Shown piece after piece: positions 35,977 to 45,700 of a stretch of 64,000 nucleotides of DNA. Both the position numbers and the translations under genes were made by a program. A model generated the notes under the pieces. That model was not told the origin of the DNA, made no database searches, and worked only from the letters and a program-made list of their open reading frames with translations. Within the stretch, counting starts at the first letter, position 1. Each line of letters opens with the position of its first letter. Source of the stretch: Alloacidobacterium sp035547425 (GTDB lineage Bacteria; Acidobacteriota; Terriglobia; Terriglobales; Acidobacteriaceae); NCBI GenBank assembly GCA_035547425.1, contig DASZUU010000017.1, positions 36,290 to 100,289 on the forward strand. Reading direction: 5' to 3'.

Positions 35977-36948
35977 ATGGCTCGTTATCTTGTAACCGGT
36001 TGCGCTGGATTTCTTGGCTCATGGATCAGCCAGGCACTGCTCGAACGTGGCGATGACGTTCGCGGCTTCGATAATTTTGAGACAGGCCGCCGGCAAAACC
36101 TTGCCGAATTCATTGATGATATTGATTTTATTGAAGGGGATTTGCGCGACGCAAATACCGTCATACAAGCTTGCGAAGGCGTAGATTACATCTTTCATCA
36201 AGCTGCATTGCCATCTGTGCCTCGATCGATAAAAGATCCTCGCACCAGCCACACGGCCAATATCGACGGCACTTTCAACCTGCTCGAAGGCGCCCGCGCA
36301 GCGGGCGTCAAGCGCATCGTGTATGCTGCTTCGTCTTCGGCTTACGGGAATCAACCCGGTTTTCCGCGCAGAGAAACCATGACACCCATGCCCATCGCGC
36401 CTTATCCGGTTCAAAAGCTTGCCGGTGAACTCTATATGCGCAGCTACTGGCAAGTGTATGGACTCGAAACTGTCTGTCTTCGCTACTTCAACATCTTTGG
36501 ACCCAGGCAGGTTCCCGATTCTCCTTACAGTGGTGTAATGGCCAAATTCACACTGCTTATGTTGCATAGAGAACGACCAACCATCTTTGGCAACGGAGAA
36601 CAGGGCCGCGACTTCACCTATATCGACAATGCAGTCTCAGCTAACCTGCTCGCAATGCAGGCGCCTGCTGAAAAAGTGGCGGGAAGAATTTTCAATGTTG
36701 CCTGCGGAGAACGCCACACTCTCAATGAAACCTACAAAATTCTCTCCGATTTAACCGGTTTTACCGAACCGCCAATTTATGCGCCGGAACGCGCCGGTGA
36801 TATCCAGAACTCTCTTGCCGACATTCATGCCGCACGTGAAGCTTTTGGATATGAACCATTCGTGAGCTTTGAAGAAGGTCTCCGCCGCACTGTCGCCTGG
36901 TACAAGCAGCAAATGAAAGAGGCTGATCCGCAGACCAGCCTCGTCTAA
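35977..36948 (+). CDS. NAD-dependent sugar-nucleotide epimerase/dehydratase (extended SDR)
   Basis: 323 residues with the Rossmann motif TGCAGFLGS at the N terminus, the strand DYIFHQAALPSVPRSIKDP, AASSSAYG, and the catalytic Y-x3-K in APYPVQKLAGE. ERAGDIQNSLADIHAAREAF near the end is typical of UDP-GlcNAc/GalNAc 4-epimerases of the WbpP/Gne group. The likely role is to supply an epimerised UDP-sugar for surface glycans. It is divergent from the GDP-mannose operon, which supports a polysaccharide function. The exact substrate is not proven. Confidence 0.9.
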   Translation: MARYLVTGCAGFLGSWISQALLERGDDVRGFDNFETGRRQNLAEFIDDIDFIEGDLRDANTVIQACEGVDYIFHQAALPSVPRSIKDPRTSHTANIDGTFNLLEGARAAGVKRIVYAASSSAYGNQPGFPRRETMTPMPIAPYPVQKLAGELYMRSYWQVYGLETVCLRYFNIFGPRQVPDSPYSGVMAKFTLLMLHRERPTIFGNGEQGRDFTYIDNAVSANLLAMQAPAEKVAGRIFNVACGERHTLNETYKILSDLTGFTEPPIYAPERAGDIQNSLADIHAAREAFGYEPFVSFEEGLRRTVAWYKQQMKEADPQTSLV

Positions 36949-36968
36949 ATAGACCAATTCCTGCGCAG

Positions 36969-39056
36969 CTATTGGACCGCTTCCACGAGCTTGCGGATTG
37001 GATCGATCACAGCAAATAGCACCAGCCCCTGCGGCTTTTGAGCAGCATCGAGAGCCGCAAGGCTGTTTTGCTTCCAATCCGCTGGAGCTGCGCTGCCGCC
37101 TGCTAGATGCGCCACTGCTTCTGAACCGATTTGTGCCAGTTGCGCGAATTGCTGCGCTCGCGCCGTAGCATCTTCGGCCAGCAGAGGTGATGCCGCTACC
37201 TGCTGTTGGACAGCGGGAGCAGCCGCAGTCCATGCGGCGAAAGCACTTTCCAGCTGATAACGCTCCGCTTCATGTTGCGATGGACTCTCGAGGAATTTGC
37301 GAACCAGCACTTCCAACTCATAGCGCGAAGGCGGATCAGGATTTACTGCATCTACCAGATGATTGAGCGGCGTCAGCTGCGATGTGTGCTGCCCCTGATA
37401 GCGCCGGCCAAAGCTTACCGGCTGCAATACTGAAGCAAAAATGCGCAGCGCGTCGATATTCGGCGAATTTGCCAGCGCCCGCAAGCCTGCATCCTGATGA
37501 GTCAGGTGCGTCAATCCGAATGCCTCCAAACGCACGGACATCACATCCAGCCTGCGATACATATCATCTACATTGCGAACATTTTCAGGCGACCAGAACC
37601 GCTCGGCAATTGCCGCCGTGCGCGGCCATATACGCGAGTCAATCGTGCTTTCGTTAATCTGTTCGCCCCACATACAGACTTCACCGCCGAGAATCAACGC
37701 GCGCTGCTCCGGGGTAAGGTCTGAAGTCGATGGCAGTGGATCGGCAAGATAATGCTGCTCCGCCGACTTCATTGCATCCAAATAATACGGAGCGGACAAA
37801 ATGCCTTTATAACCCTGCTTCGCTCCCGCGGCTAACGACTCCTCGCCGCGCCACGATTGCACCATCACGTCCTTTGGCAGCGCAGGGTTCAGCACCTCGT
37901 CCCAGCCGATCATATGACGATGATGTTTTTCGAGAATCTTCAGCAATCTCTGGTTGAAGTATGCCTGCAGCCCTGCTGGGTCCTTCAGATCATGCTTATG
38001 CATGAAATCGACAATGCGCGGATTTCCCATCCATTGCACACCTTTGGTTTCATCGCCGCCAATGTGCATGTATGAGTCGGGAAAGATCGTAGTCATCTCC
38101 CCGATAAAGTGATCGAGAAACTTATAGGTGCTGTCGCGTGTCGGGTCCATTGCCTCATCGGTAATGCCGAACTCGCGACGGATCTGATACGGACCAGGCC
38201 CACTCGATATCTCCGGATAGCCGACAAACCAGCTCATACTGTGGCCGGGCATATCAAACTCAGGCACCACACGAATTCCCCGCGCGCGGGCATAAGCAAC
38301 AATTTCTTTGGCCTGCTCTTGTGTATAGAACAATCCGTCAGAGCCCATGCCTGTGAGCTTGGGATAAATTTTGCTTTCGATGCGGAAACCCTGATCTTCC
38401 GTCAGGTGCCAGTGGAAGACGTTCAGCTTCACTGCCGCCATGCCATCGAGAGTGCGCTCAATAACGCTGATCGGCTCGAAATGGCGGCCAACGTCAATCA
38501 AGAGCCCGCGCCAGCGAAAACGGGGGGAATCTTCGATGTTCACCGCCGGAATAACGTAATTTGCATGATCTGTTTGCACCAGCTGCAACAGGGTTTCCAT
38601 GCCACGCAGAGCGCCCACTACCGTATTCGCTTCGAGCTTCACTCCGCTTGCAGTCACATTTAAGGAGTAGGATTCGTCCTCGTCCACCGACTGAACTGCT
38701 TCTCCCGCGCCTTTTACTGCAATCACCAGAGATGCATTTGAAGCATCTTTTCCGATCGTCTTCGATAAAGGCACGCCCGTTTGATACTCCAGGCGGTGAA
38801 GCATGCGTCTAATTCCTGCATCCAGGCGCTCATCATGAAACTGTGTTGCGGCAACACTGAAGGAAGGCTTAAGAATAAAACTGCCTTGTTCCACAGTCAG
38901 CTTCGCGGGCTGCGGCATCAGGGTATTGTTGAAAGTGGATGAAGCTGTTTGCGCACGCATGCCGATTGCGGAAAACAGAACACTACAAACCAAAGCAGAA
39001 CAAATGGCAGACCGCAATGATTCATCTCCAGAAACAGGAATTGAAATCCGAGGCAT
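36969..39056 (-). CDS. Beta-N-acetylhexosaminidase, glycoside hydrolase family 20
   Basis: Secreted enzyme releasing terminal GlcNAc/GalNAc, for example from chitin oligomers or muropeptides. It has up to 695 residues: a GH20b domain (about 45-185), then a catalytic TIM barrel starting FRWRGLLIDVGRHF. D335-E336 in HIGGDETKG are the substrate-assisted catalytic pair. A long helical C-terminal domain follows. The outer ATG at 39056 lacks a ribosome site. A TTG at 39017 has GGAG eight bases upstream and gives a cleaner signal peptide (RSAICSALVCSVLFSAIG), so it may be the true start. Confidence 0.93.
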   Translation of the reverse strand: MPRISIPVSGDESLRSAICSALVCSVLFSAIGMRAQTASSTFNNTLMPQPAKLTVEQGSFILKPSFSVAATQFHDERLDAGIRRMLHRLEYQTGVPLSKTIGKDASNASLVIAVKGAGEAVQSVDEDESYSLNVTASGVKLEANTVVGALRGMETLLQLVQTDHANYVIPAVNIEDSPRFRWRGLLIDVGRHFEPISVIERTLDGMAAVKLNVFHWHLTEDQGFRIESKIYPKLTGMGSDGLFYTQEQAKEIVAYARARGIRVVPEFDMPGHSMSWFVGYPEISSGPGPYQIRREFGITDEAMDPTRDSTYKFLDHFIGEMTTIFPDSYMHIGGDETKGVQWMGNPRIVDFMHKHDLKDPAGLQAYFNQRLLKILEKHHRHMIGWDEVLNPALPKDVMVQSWRGEESLAAGAKQGYKGILSAPYYLDAMKSAEQHYLADPLPSTSDLTPEQRALILGGEVCMWGEQINESTIDSRIWPRTAAIAERFWSPENVRNVDDMYRRLDVMSVRLEAFGLTHLTHQDAGLRALANSPNIDALRIFASVLQPVSFGRRYQGQHTSQLTPLNHLVDAVNPDPPSRYELEVLVRKFLESPSQHEAERYQLESAFAAWTAAAPAVQQQVAASPLLAEDATARAQQFAQLAQIGSEAVAHLAGGSAAPADWKQNSLAALDAAQKPQGLVLFAVIDPIRKLVEAVQ

Positions 39057-39073
39057 TTAGAATAGCAATCGAA

Positions 39074-40099
39074 ATGAGACATGTGCTGATTTCTTTCGTT
39101 TTATTTTTATTTGCGGCGTTTCTCCCCGCACAAACGATTCCGCCACTCCAGTTTGCTCATCTGGGCGATTGCAAGCTGGAAAATGGAAGCGTCATCCATG
39201 ACTGCAAGATTGGATACCGGACCCTGGGGACGCTGAATTCCACTCACTCCAATGCAGTGCTCATCCCCGCCTGGTTTACCGGGAAAAGCGGCGACGTAGC
39301 GATGACCCTCACCCCGGATTCCTATATCGATACGTCGAAGTATTTTGTGATTGCCGTCGACCCGCTCGGCAACGGCGTTTCCAGTTCGCCATCGAATAGT
39401 ACGACGCAGCACGGCACCGATTTTCCTGAATTCTCTATCCGCGACATGGTCACCTCGGAGTACCGCCTCGTTACCGAGGCACTCCACCTCACTCATTTGC
39501 ATGCTGTCATGGGCATTTCGATGGGTGGCCTGCAAACCTTTCAGTGGATGGTGAGCTATCCGGATTTTATGGATGTTGCCATTCCGATCGTCGGCACCCC
39601 GCAGATGAGCTCCTACGATCTGCTGCTTTGGAACATGGAGCTGAAGGCTCTGGTTTCTGATCCTGCCTACAAGGATGGCAAATATATACAGACGCCGCCG
39701 CTATCGATGGTTGCGCTCATCCACAATATGAATCTGGCCACGCCGAACTTTCGCGCCAATCACACAACGCGCGAGGGATTCCGGCAATACTTCGACCAGA
39801 TCACGACGGACGGCGATCGCTTCTTCGACGCCAATGACTATCTCCGCCTGCTGCAGGCGCTGATCGGCCATGACATTGCCAAAGGCAGCACCATCTTCGC
39901 CGCCGCCAATAAAGTAAAGGCGAAGGTGCTCATCGTGAACGCTTCGCAGGATCACATGGTCAATCCATTGCCGGCGCTGGGCTTTGCCAAGCTTATCCAT
40001 GCGCAGACGCTGGTGCTGGATTCCGATTGCGGGCACATGGCTCCCGGCTGCGAGAGCGAAAAGATGAATCCTGTAGTGAGAAAATTCCTGGACCAGTAG
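39074..40099 (+). CDS. Secreted alpha/beta hydrolase of the homoserine acetyltransferase (MetX) fold
   Basis: 341 residues from the ATG at 39074, chosen because MRHVLISFVLFLFAAFLPAQ is a good signal peptide and an earlier in-frame ATG at 38939 would run over the GH20 start. MetX-like features are YRTLGTLNSTHSNAVL, the DPLGNGVSSSPSNS loop, the nucleophile elbow MGISMGGLQTFQW (Ser), and the acid/His pair in NASQDHMVNPL and DCGHMAPG. A true acetyltransferase would be cytosolic, so the exported form is probably an esterase or amidase. It is divergent from the GH20 gene with only 17-56 bp between starts. Confidence 0.87.
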   Translation: MRHVLISFVLFLFAAFLPAQTIPPLQFAHLGDCKLENGSVIHDCKIGYRTLGTLNSTHSNAVLIPAWFTGKSGDVAMTLTPDSYIDTSKYFVIAVDPLGNGVSSSPSNSTTQHGTDFPEFSIRDMVTSEYRLVTEALHLTHLHAVMGISMGGLQTFQWMVSYPDFMDVAIPIVGTPQMSSYDLLLWNMELKALVSDPAYKDGKYIQTPPLSMVALIHNMNLATPNFRANHTTREGFRQYFDQITTDGDRFFDANDYLRLLQALIGHDIAKGSTIFAAANKVKAKVLIVNASQDHMVNPLPALGFAKLIHAQTLVLDSDCGHMAPGCESEKMNPVVRKFLDQ

Positions 40100-40101
40100 A
40101 G

Positions 40102-40599
40102 CTAGACGAAGTTGCCGCCATCGCTCTCAACGTGCGATGGACGCTCCTTCTTTCGCAACACATCGAACCCGGCGCGCAGGCCATTCAATACGCCTGAAAC
40201 CTGTTTCAAGGGGGTAGTGATGCCATGCTGCACGACGGCTGTAGCCTGCGTAAGCCCGTCGAGAACAGCGGTTGCCATTTCATCGACTCGAGATAGCTGG
40301 GCTTCAGCCATACCGGCAACATGGTTTACCTTCCGGTTGATCTGGTCAGCCTGGGAACGGAGCACCTGGCTGGTTTCAACCAGATTCGTTGTAGCCACCT
40401 TGATCTTGGGAGAAATGTCCTCTATCAGATCGCGCGACGTGGCCAGCGCTGGAATCAGGTGCTGCTTCAACTGATCGGAGAGATCGTGCACCTTGTGGGT
40501 TGTCTTCCTGATGGCGAAATACATCGCCAAAAGAACAAAGGCCTGGAGTAGAACGCCAACAGCGGTAACGATAGTAAATACGATCTGCATTGCCTGCAT
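40102..40599 (-). CDS. Predicted membrane protein, DUF948-like
   Basis: 165 residues. One N-terminal membrane helix (VFTIVTAVGVLLQAFVLLAM, about 7-26) is followed by a long amphipathic, coiled-coil-prone region (TTHKVHDLSDQLKQHLIPAL and IKVATTNLVETSQVLRSQAD). The C terminus is basic, then acidic. Single-pass proteins of this build are common beside YtxH proteins, and such a gene follows 45 bp away on the same strand (40645-41046). The pair may be a general envelope-stress unit, but this is inference. Its stop is 2 bp from that of the hydrolase gene. Confidence 0.8.
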   Translation of the reverse strand: MQAMQIVFTIVTAVGVLLQAFVLLAMYFAIRKTTHKVHDLSDQLKQHLIPALATSRDLIEDISPKIKVATTNLVETSQVLRSQADQINRKVNHVAGMAEAQLSRVDEMATAVLDGLTQATAVVQHGITTPLKQVSGVLNGLRAGFDVLRKKERPSHVESDGGNFV

Positions 40600-40644
40600 A
40601 TTCTTAATCTCGCGGGTGGGGGGTTGGCGTTCTTCTTCAGCCTC

Positions 40645-41046
40645 TCAATGCAACGGCTCTTCCGAGGGAGCAGACTCCGTGGTGGAACGATAGGCGGCGC
40701 GTCCTGCTTCTACGGCAGCGGAAACGCGGTCGCCCTGCTCATTTACGAACTGTTTTCCCTGAGTGACAATGTCGTTCAGCTGCGATTTGCCGCGCTCAAC
40801 GTATTCCTTGCCGCGGTCTACATATTCGCTGACCTGGGCGCGTCCGCGATCCACATAAACATTCACCTGATCGGCAGCTTCACGTCCGCGCTGCTTCAGG
40901 TACTCTGAGCCCTCACGGGCGCTGCTGGCCAGATCTTCACGCGTCTCCTTGCCCGATTTGGGGGCATAGAGAACGCCTAGCAAAGCTCCAAGGCCAAGAC
41001 CGGCCAGAAACCAACTGAACCCACTGGACTGTTTCTCATCCGACAT
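40645..41046 (-). CDS. YtxH-domain small membrane protein
   Basis: 133 residues. The YtxH signature is at the N terminus: FSWFLAGLGLGALLGVLYAP followed by KSGKETREDL, a glycine-rich membrane helix and a charged segment. The rest is an amphipathic helix with an 11-residue repeat-like pattern (VNVYVDRGRAQVSEYVDRGK, EYVERGKSQLNDIVTQGK), resembling LEA/apolipoprotein-type helices. YtxH proteins are linked with general stress in Firmicutes; the function here is not known. It is the first gene of a probable two-gene unit with 40102-40599. Confidence 0.85.
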   Translation of the reverse strand: MSDEKQSSGFSWFLAGLGLGALLGVLYAPKSGKETREDLASSAREGSEYLKQRGREAADQVNVYVDRGRAQVSEYVDRGKEYVERGKSQLNDIVTQGKQFVNEQGDRVSAAVEAGRAAYRSTTESAPSEEPLH

Positions 41047-41198
41047 AATCTTTTCTCCTTCGCTGGCAAACGGATACTACCAGATATTAGAACCTTTATG
41101 GGTCCTATTTCGTCATATTAGACAATGAGATGCCGCGACACTACTTCGCGCTGCCATCTGAGCCATAGAGGGTGTTTTCAGGAGATAATTGGGTTGCT

Positions 41199-42308
41199 AT
41201 GAAAACGATGCTCACCGGAATTCGATTCGCACAAGTAACGCTGCTGACTGCTTCCCTGCTGCTTGGGGCAGCGGGATGCAAAAAAGAACAGGCCTCGCAG
41301 CCGGCGCGTACGGATCAGCAAGTTGCCAGCGATGTGCAGGCAAAGATTTCCGCAGAAAGCGCGCTGAATGGGCAAAACATTCAGGTTGCGGTGAACAATG
41401 GCGTCGCCACTCTTTCCGGCGTAGCCAACGATGACGCGTCCCGCGCCTTGGCGGGCAATGACGCGGGCAGCGTGGACGGAGTGAAAACCGTCGTCAACAA
41501 TTTAATAGTGCAACCGCCGCAGCAGGCGGCTACGGCCCCGTCCCCGGCCCCGGTTGCTCCTGCTCCGGCGCCGACGAAGCGGGAGCGCGAGCGCGAGCGG
41601 CACAAGGAGAAGCAGGTAGCCCAGGCCGCGCCGCCGCCAGCCCCGGCTCCGACGCCTGCTCCAGTGCAGCAATCGGCTCCGGCACCACCGCCTCCTCCGC
41701 CGCCGCCGCCGCAACCGGTGGCGAAGACGGTGACGATTCCGGCAGGCACGGTCATTCCGGTGCGCATTACTGACGACCTGAGCAGCAAGACGGCGCAACC
41801 GAACCAGAGCTTCCGCGCTTCGCTGGCGACGGACCTGGTGGCCGACGGCATGGTTGCCATTCCGCGAGGAGCTTCGATCACGGGCCGCGTGGTGGATGCG
41901 AAGGACGCGACCCACTTCAAGGGCAGCTCCCTGCTCTCTATCGAACTGACACAGATCAGCACCCGCAGCCGCCAGATTCCGGTGGTAACGGATGCCTATT
42001 CGCGTGAAGGGACGGCGCGCGGCAAGAACACTGCGATGAAGACCGGCGGCGGCGCGGCGCTGGGCGCGATCATCGGTGCTCTGGCCGGGGGTGGTAAAGG
42101 CGCGGCGATCGGAGCTGTAGCCGGCGGCGGCGCGGGGGCGGGCGTGAATGCGGTTACTCGCGGCCAGCAGGTGGAGATTCAGCCGGAAACGCTGATCAAC
42201 TTCAAGCTGCAGTCGCCGATTACGGTCACAACTTCGCACAAGGTAGGGCAGGTGCGGTCGTTCGATGACAACAGCAACCCGCAGCTGGAGCAGCGGCCTC
42301 CGCAGTAG
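41199..42308 (+). CDS. BON-domain lipoprotein with Pro-rich linker and glycine zipper
   Basis: 369 residues from the ATG at 41199. Signal peptide with lipobox LLLGAAGC (lipidated Cys27), so it is anchored to a membrane. Modules: a BON domain (about 35-105: VASDVQAKISAESALNGQNI), a Pro/Ala linker with basic patches (KRERERERHKEK, then a run of prolines), a beta domain (VTIPAGTVIPVRITDDLSSK), a glycine zipper (GAALGAIIGALAGGGKGAAI) and the segment VEIQPETLINFKLQSPITVT. The same order and motifs occur in the protein at 29399-30586, which has a Tyr-rich tail instead of the lipobox. It stands alone, divergent from the YtxH gene. Confidence 0.88.
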   Translation: MKTMLTGIRFAQVTLLTASLLLGAAGCKKEQASQPARTDQQVASDVQAKISAESALNGQNIQVAVNNGVATLSGVANDDASRALAGNDAGSVDGVKTVVNNLIVQPPQQAATAPSPAPVAPAPAPTKRERERERHKEKQVAQAAPPPAPAPTPAPVQQSAPAPPPPPPPPPQPVAKTVTIPAGTVIPVRITDDLSSKTAQPNQSFRASLATDLVADGMVAIPRGASITGRVVDAKDATHFKGSSLLSIELTQISTRSRQIPVVTDAYSREGTARGKNTAMKTGGGAALGAIIGALAGGGKGAAIGAVAGGGAGAGVNAVTRGQQVEIQPETLINFKLQSPITVTTSHKVGQVRSFDDNSNPQLEQRPPQ

Positions 42309-42324
42309 GTACTTTTCTTTCATG

Positions 42325-42349
42325 GCAGCCACCCCCCCGGGGTGGCTGC
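42325..42349 (+). terminator. GC-rich hairpin after the BON lipoprotein gene
   Basis: A perfect 11-bp stem (GCAGCCACCCC with GGGGTGGCTGC) and a CCC loop, 16 bp after the stop codon. No U-run follows, so it may protect the mRNA end rather than terminate by itself. Confidence 0.55.
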
Positions 42350-42570
42350 AAATTCCTCAAAATAAAAGGCTTTGGCTGGAATCGGCGCAAATATCTGATT
42401 CCAAAGGCGATATCTCCAAGTATTTGATTTTTCATGGAGATGTGGGCCTGATGATCCTGTCGTCTTGCCCTACTCTTTCAGGATATCAGTTTCGGGCATA
42501 ATTCTATGCCAACTTTCCGGCGAATTAAACCTTTTATTATCATCTGGTTGCGGGATTTATTTTCGCTTTG

Positions 42571-42739
42571 GGGCTTGACAGGGTTTTGAAAGCCCGGGCC
42601 TGAAGGCCCTCTTCTTTCCTGTCCTTTGTTCACCGGGCTAAAGCCCGGTGCTTCTACCCGGAAGGCGCTCTGCGCCTTTGCTTCGCGGATTTGTGGCTCT
42701 TTTTGTGTTATCCCCAGGTCTCGGAGGCGAGACCTGGGG
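42571..42739. repeat. Cluster of five different short palindromes
   Basis: Within 170 bp are five hairpins: GGGCTT/AAGCCC (42571-42576 with 42590-42595), GGGCC-tgaa-GGCCC (42596-42609), CACCGGGCT-aa-AGCCCGGTG (42631-42650), AAGGCGC-tct-GCGCCTT (42662-42678) and CCCCAGGTCTCG-gagg-CGAGACCTGGGG (42712-42739). The last resembles the element inside fadE at 46723. The surrounding gap (42309-42766, 458 bp) holds no gene. They look like REP-type elements. Confidence 0.8.
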
Positions 42740-42766
42740 TACCCGGTTTTTGGTTCCGGCGTTTTG

Positions 42767-45700
42767 TTATTGAGAGACGGTCACGCTGACAGCAGCTGAC
42801 GTGGATGTGGAGTAGTTCGCGTCTCCCGCATATACGGCGGTGATGGTTCCACCGCTCGGCGGATTTGGATTGTTGTTGTTGCTGCTGCTGCCGCAGGCGA
42901 TCACGTTGGACAACAGCAAGGCAAAGACGGCGATGCCCAACAGAGTCCGCCAGCTACGGCGGCGAGCCGGGATGGTAAAGAGGAAGATGCAGGCTACCGC
43001 GATTCCTCCCGAGAGCTTCCACGAAAATGCGCTGTGATCGAGCCCGGCAACTCTTGCGGAGCTGTTCAGCTGGCTGGCCGGTATCTGCAATTTATAGAGC
43101 GCGGCGATGGTGCTGCCCTGCCCCGATCCATTGGAAACAAAGCCGGTGGCCGAAGAGGTTTGCACCGTGCCCAGAACCGTACTGCCATTTTTGAAAGTGA
43201 CGGTGCCGGTCGGCGCCACACCAATGCTCTCGGTATTGACCTGTGCTTCCAAAGTAATGGTGGATGAAGATTGTGTTGCCTGGGCAATCGTGGTGGTTGC
43301 TCCCTGCGTGACGGCGAAAGACAAGCCAGAGGCGGAGCTGGCTTGATAGCTGCTGTCGCCGGAGTAGGAGGCGGAGAGACTATGCGACGCGACGGACAAT
43401 GATTGATTCTGGTAATACCAATTGTCGTACGTAGCGATACCGCCGTTCGCAAGCGGAACATTGATGGGGTTTGCGGTCGTGACAGTACCGTTGTAGTTAT
43501 AGGTCAGACTGCCGGCCGAATCCAAGTAGCTGATGGTTCCGGTAGCCGAGGTATTCGAACCGGACTGTCCCACCGGCTGGGCGTTAAATGACGCGGCATA
43601 TCCGTAGGGGATGCTTGCTCCCGCACACGCTTTGGCTGTGCTGTCGAAGTCGTTGCAGAGAACGGCCTGCGTTTTGGGATTGTAGATAAAGGCGCCAAAG
43701 GCGAGGGAGCTGGGCTCGGGCGTGATATTTACGGAAACCGGAGCCGATTTGCTGCCGGTATGGTTTACATCGCCGCCGTAGTAGGCATAGACGTTGTACG
43801 TGCCGCCGGGCAGATCGCCGGTGGAACCGCTGGCGCTTCCGTTCGTGAGAGTAAGGAACTCTCCGGGAAGAGCTCCGTTGTTTGCCTGGCCACTGTCATT
43901 GATGATGCTGACGTCGCCGCTCGGCGTTCCGTTTTTCGCACTCGTCACTGTAGTGGTGAAGGTAAGATTTTGCCCGTGGGTTATTGAATTTCCGCTGGTA
44001 AAGCCGGTGACTTGCAATGCGGTGGTGGTGGAAGCGAAGTTGGCCTTGGTCCAGTTGGCAATGAGCTGCGAGACATCGACACTGCCGAGACCGCTGGCTC
44101 CATCGTAGCCGGTGGCGGTGTTAAAGCCGGTAAGAAAGCCGTTCGATCCACAGTCAAGCGAGCCGGAAGTGCAGACAACGGAATTGTTGCCGGTTGTGGT
44201 GTCATGGAAAACAGCGTTATACAGGGACGCCTGGCTTGCCAGATTGTAGAGAACATTGTTGGCCTGGCCGAGGCGGGCGCCGCCCTGCGCTTGCGCAACG
44301 AGGGCAAGCATACCGGCAAAGGCTGGGGCAGCGGCTGACGTTCCACCTACGCCGCTGAAGGTTGTGTTTGAGTTGAATGGAGTCTGGCAGTCGGTGTAGG
44401 TCGAGCCATCGGAAGCCGGAGCAGAAGTGCTGTCGGCGCAGACGACCCAGGTGGCTGTGTAACTGCCATCGGCTGCTAGAAGAGAGACATCGGGAAGCGC
44501 GCGCACGGCGGATGTTCCGCTGCCGGCGAGCGAACTGGAAACAACGCCGGTCTGGAAGGGAGGCTGGGCATAACCGCCTGAAGTGCAGGTGATGTTGCCA
44601 TTGGCATCTTCAGAAGATTCGACGCAATTACTGAGGCCGCCACCGGCAGCGACGATATTGGTATTGCCGCTGCTGGGGTCTTTATAAGGCGTGTTTGCGC
44701 TGATGGTGGTGTTGCTTGATGGAGAGTCGTTCCAGGGGACTTCAGGAATATAACCCTTGGCGGTGCGGTAGAAATTGGAGGCGCTGTTGCTGGTACTTAC
44801 GTAATTAGAGAAGTTCGAGAGCAGCGTATCATAATCTGTGCCGCCGACGGCGATGTTATAGGGTGTGGATGCGAGGCCGTTTACGGCAAGGCCATTGGAC
44901 GCAGTGGTTACCTGATTCTCGTTGTCGCAACCAGCCGATCCGCTATCGCCGGTGGAAACGGTGACGGTGATTCCCTGGGCGGCGGCCTGTTCCCATGCGT
45001 TATAGATTTCCTCATTGCCGCTTGTACCCTGGAAGGCCTCGCAGGCGCCGAAGCTGACGTTGAGGATGCTTACGTTGTTGTCATCGAGGGCGCGGAAGAT
45101 GGCGAGGAAGAGACCGCTCTGCAGGTCGGTATCGGCTGCGGTGTAGAAATTGATGTTTGCGCCGGGAGCGATGCCGCTGGAGACTTCGAGATCGAGCAGC
45201 GCTTCGATTGCGTCGCCGGTGATGCCGGGATCATTGCCGTCGACGATGGTGGTGACTTTACCGGCGGCGGAGGAGGGCAGGAAGGCGGCACGATAGTTGG
45301 CGACGGAGGATGCAACGATGTTGGAGTCGCCGGCGATGCCGATGGTGATGCCGGTGCCGTCATAGCTTTTGCCGCCGAGCAAAGAGCTGATGGCGGAGTA
45401 GTTGCCGTTCAGTGTGGAGTTGGGCGTGTCGTAAATGGTGGCGGCGTCGGCAGGGTCAACGTAGAGGTAATTTGTTCCGGTGTTGTTGTCCACCAATGTG
45501 AGATTGGGCTTGATGGTCTTGCTGTCGGCATCGAAGTGCGCGGCAGTTCGTTTCGTGATGCCGCGCTTCGGGCGGAAGTCGTTCAGGGGGGCGATGCCGG
45601 CGATGACGGGCGCAAGGGCGGCGGGGATTTGCGGGTCGGTGGCGTTGGCAAAATGAGTTTCGCCATTCACAACAAATTTATGGATGGAGGTGTGGAAGGC

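Noticed and set aside
42571..42739. Possible CRISPR array in the repeated region
   Set aside because: The elements differ from one another and there are no regular spacers or cas genes; they are separate palindromes.
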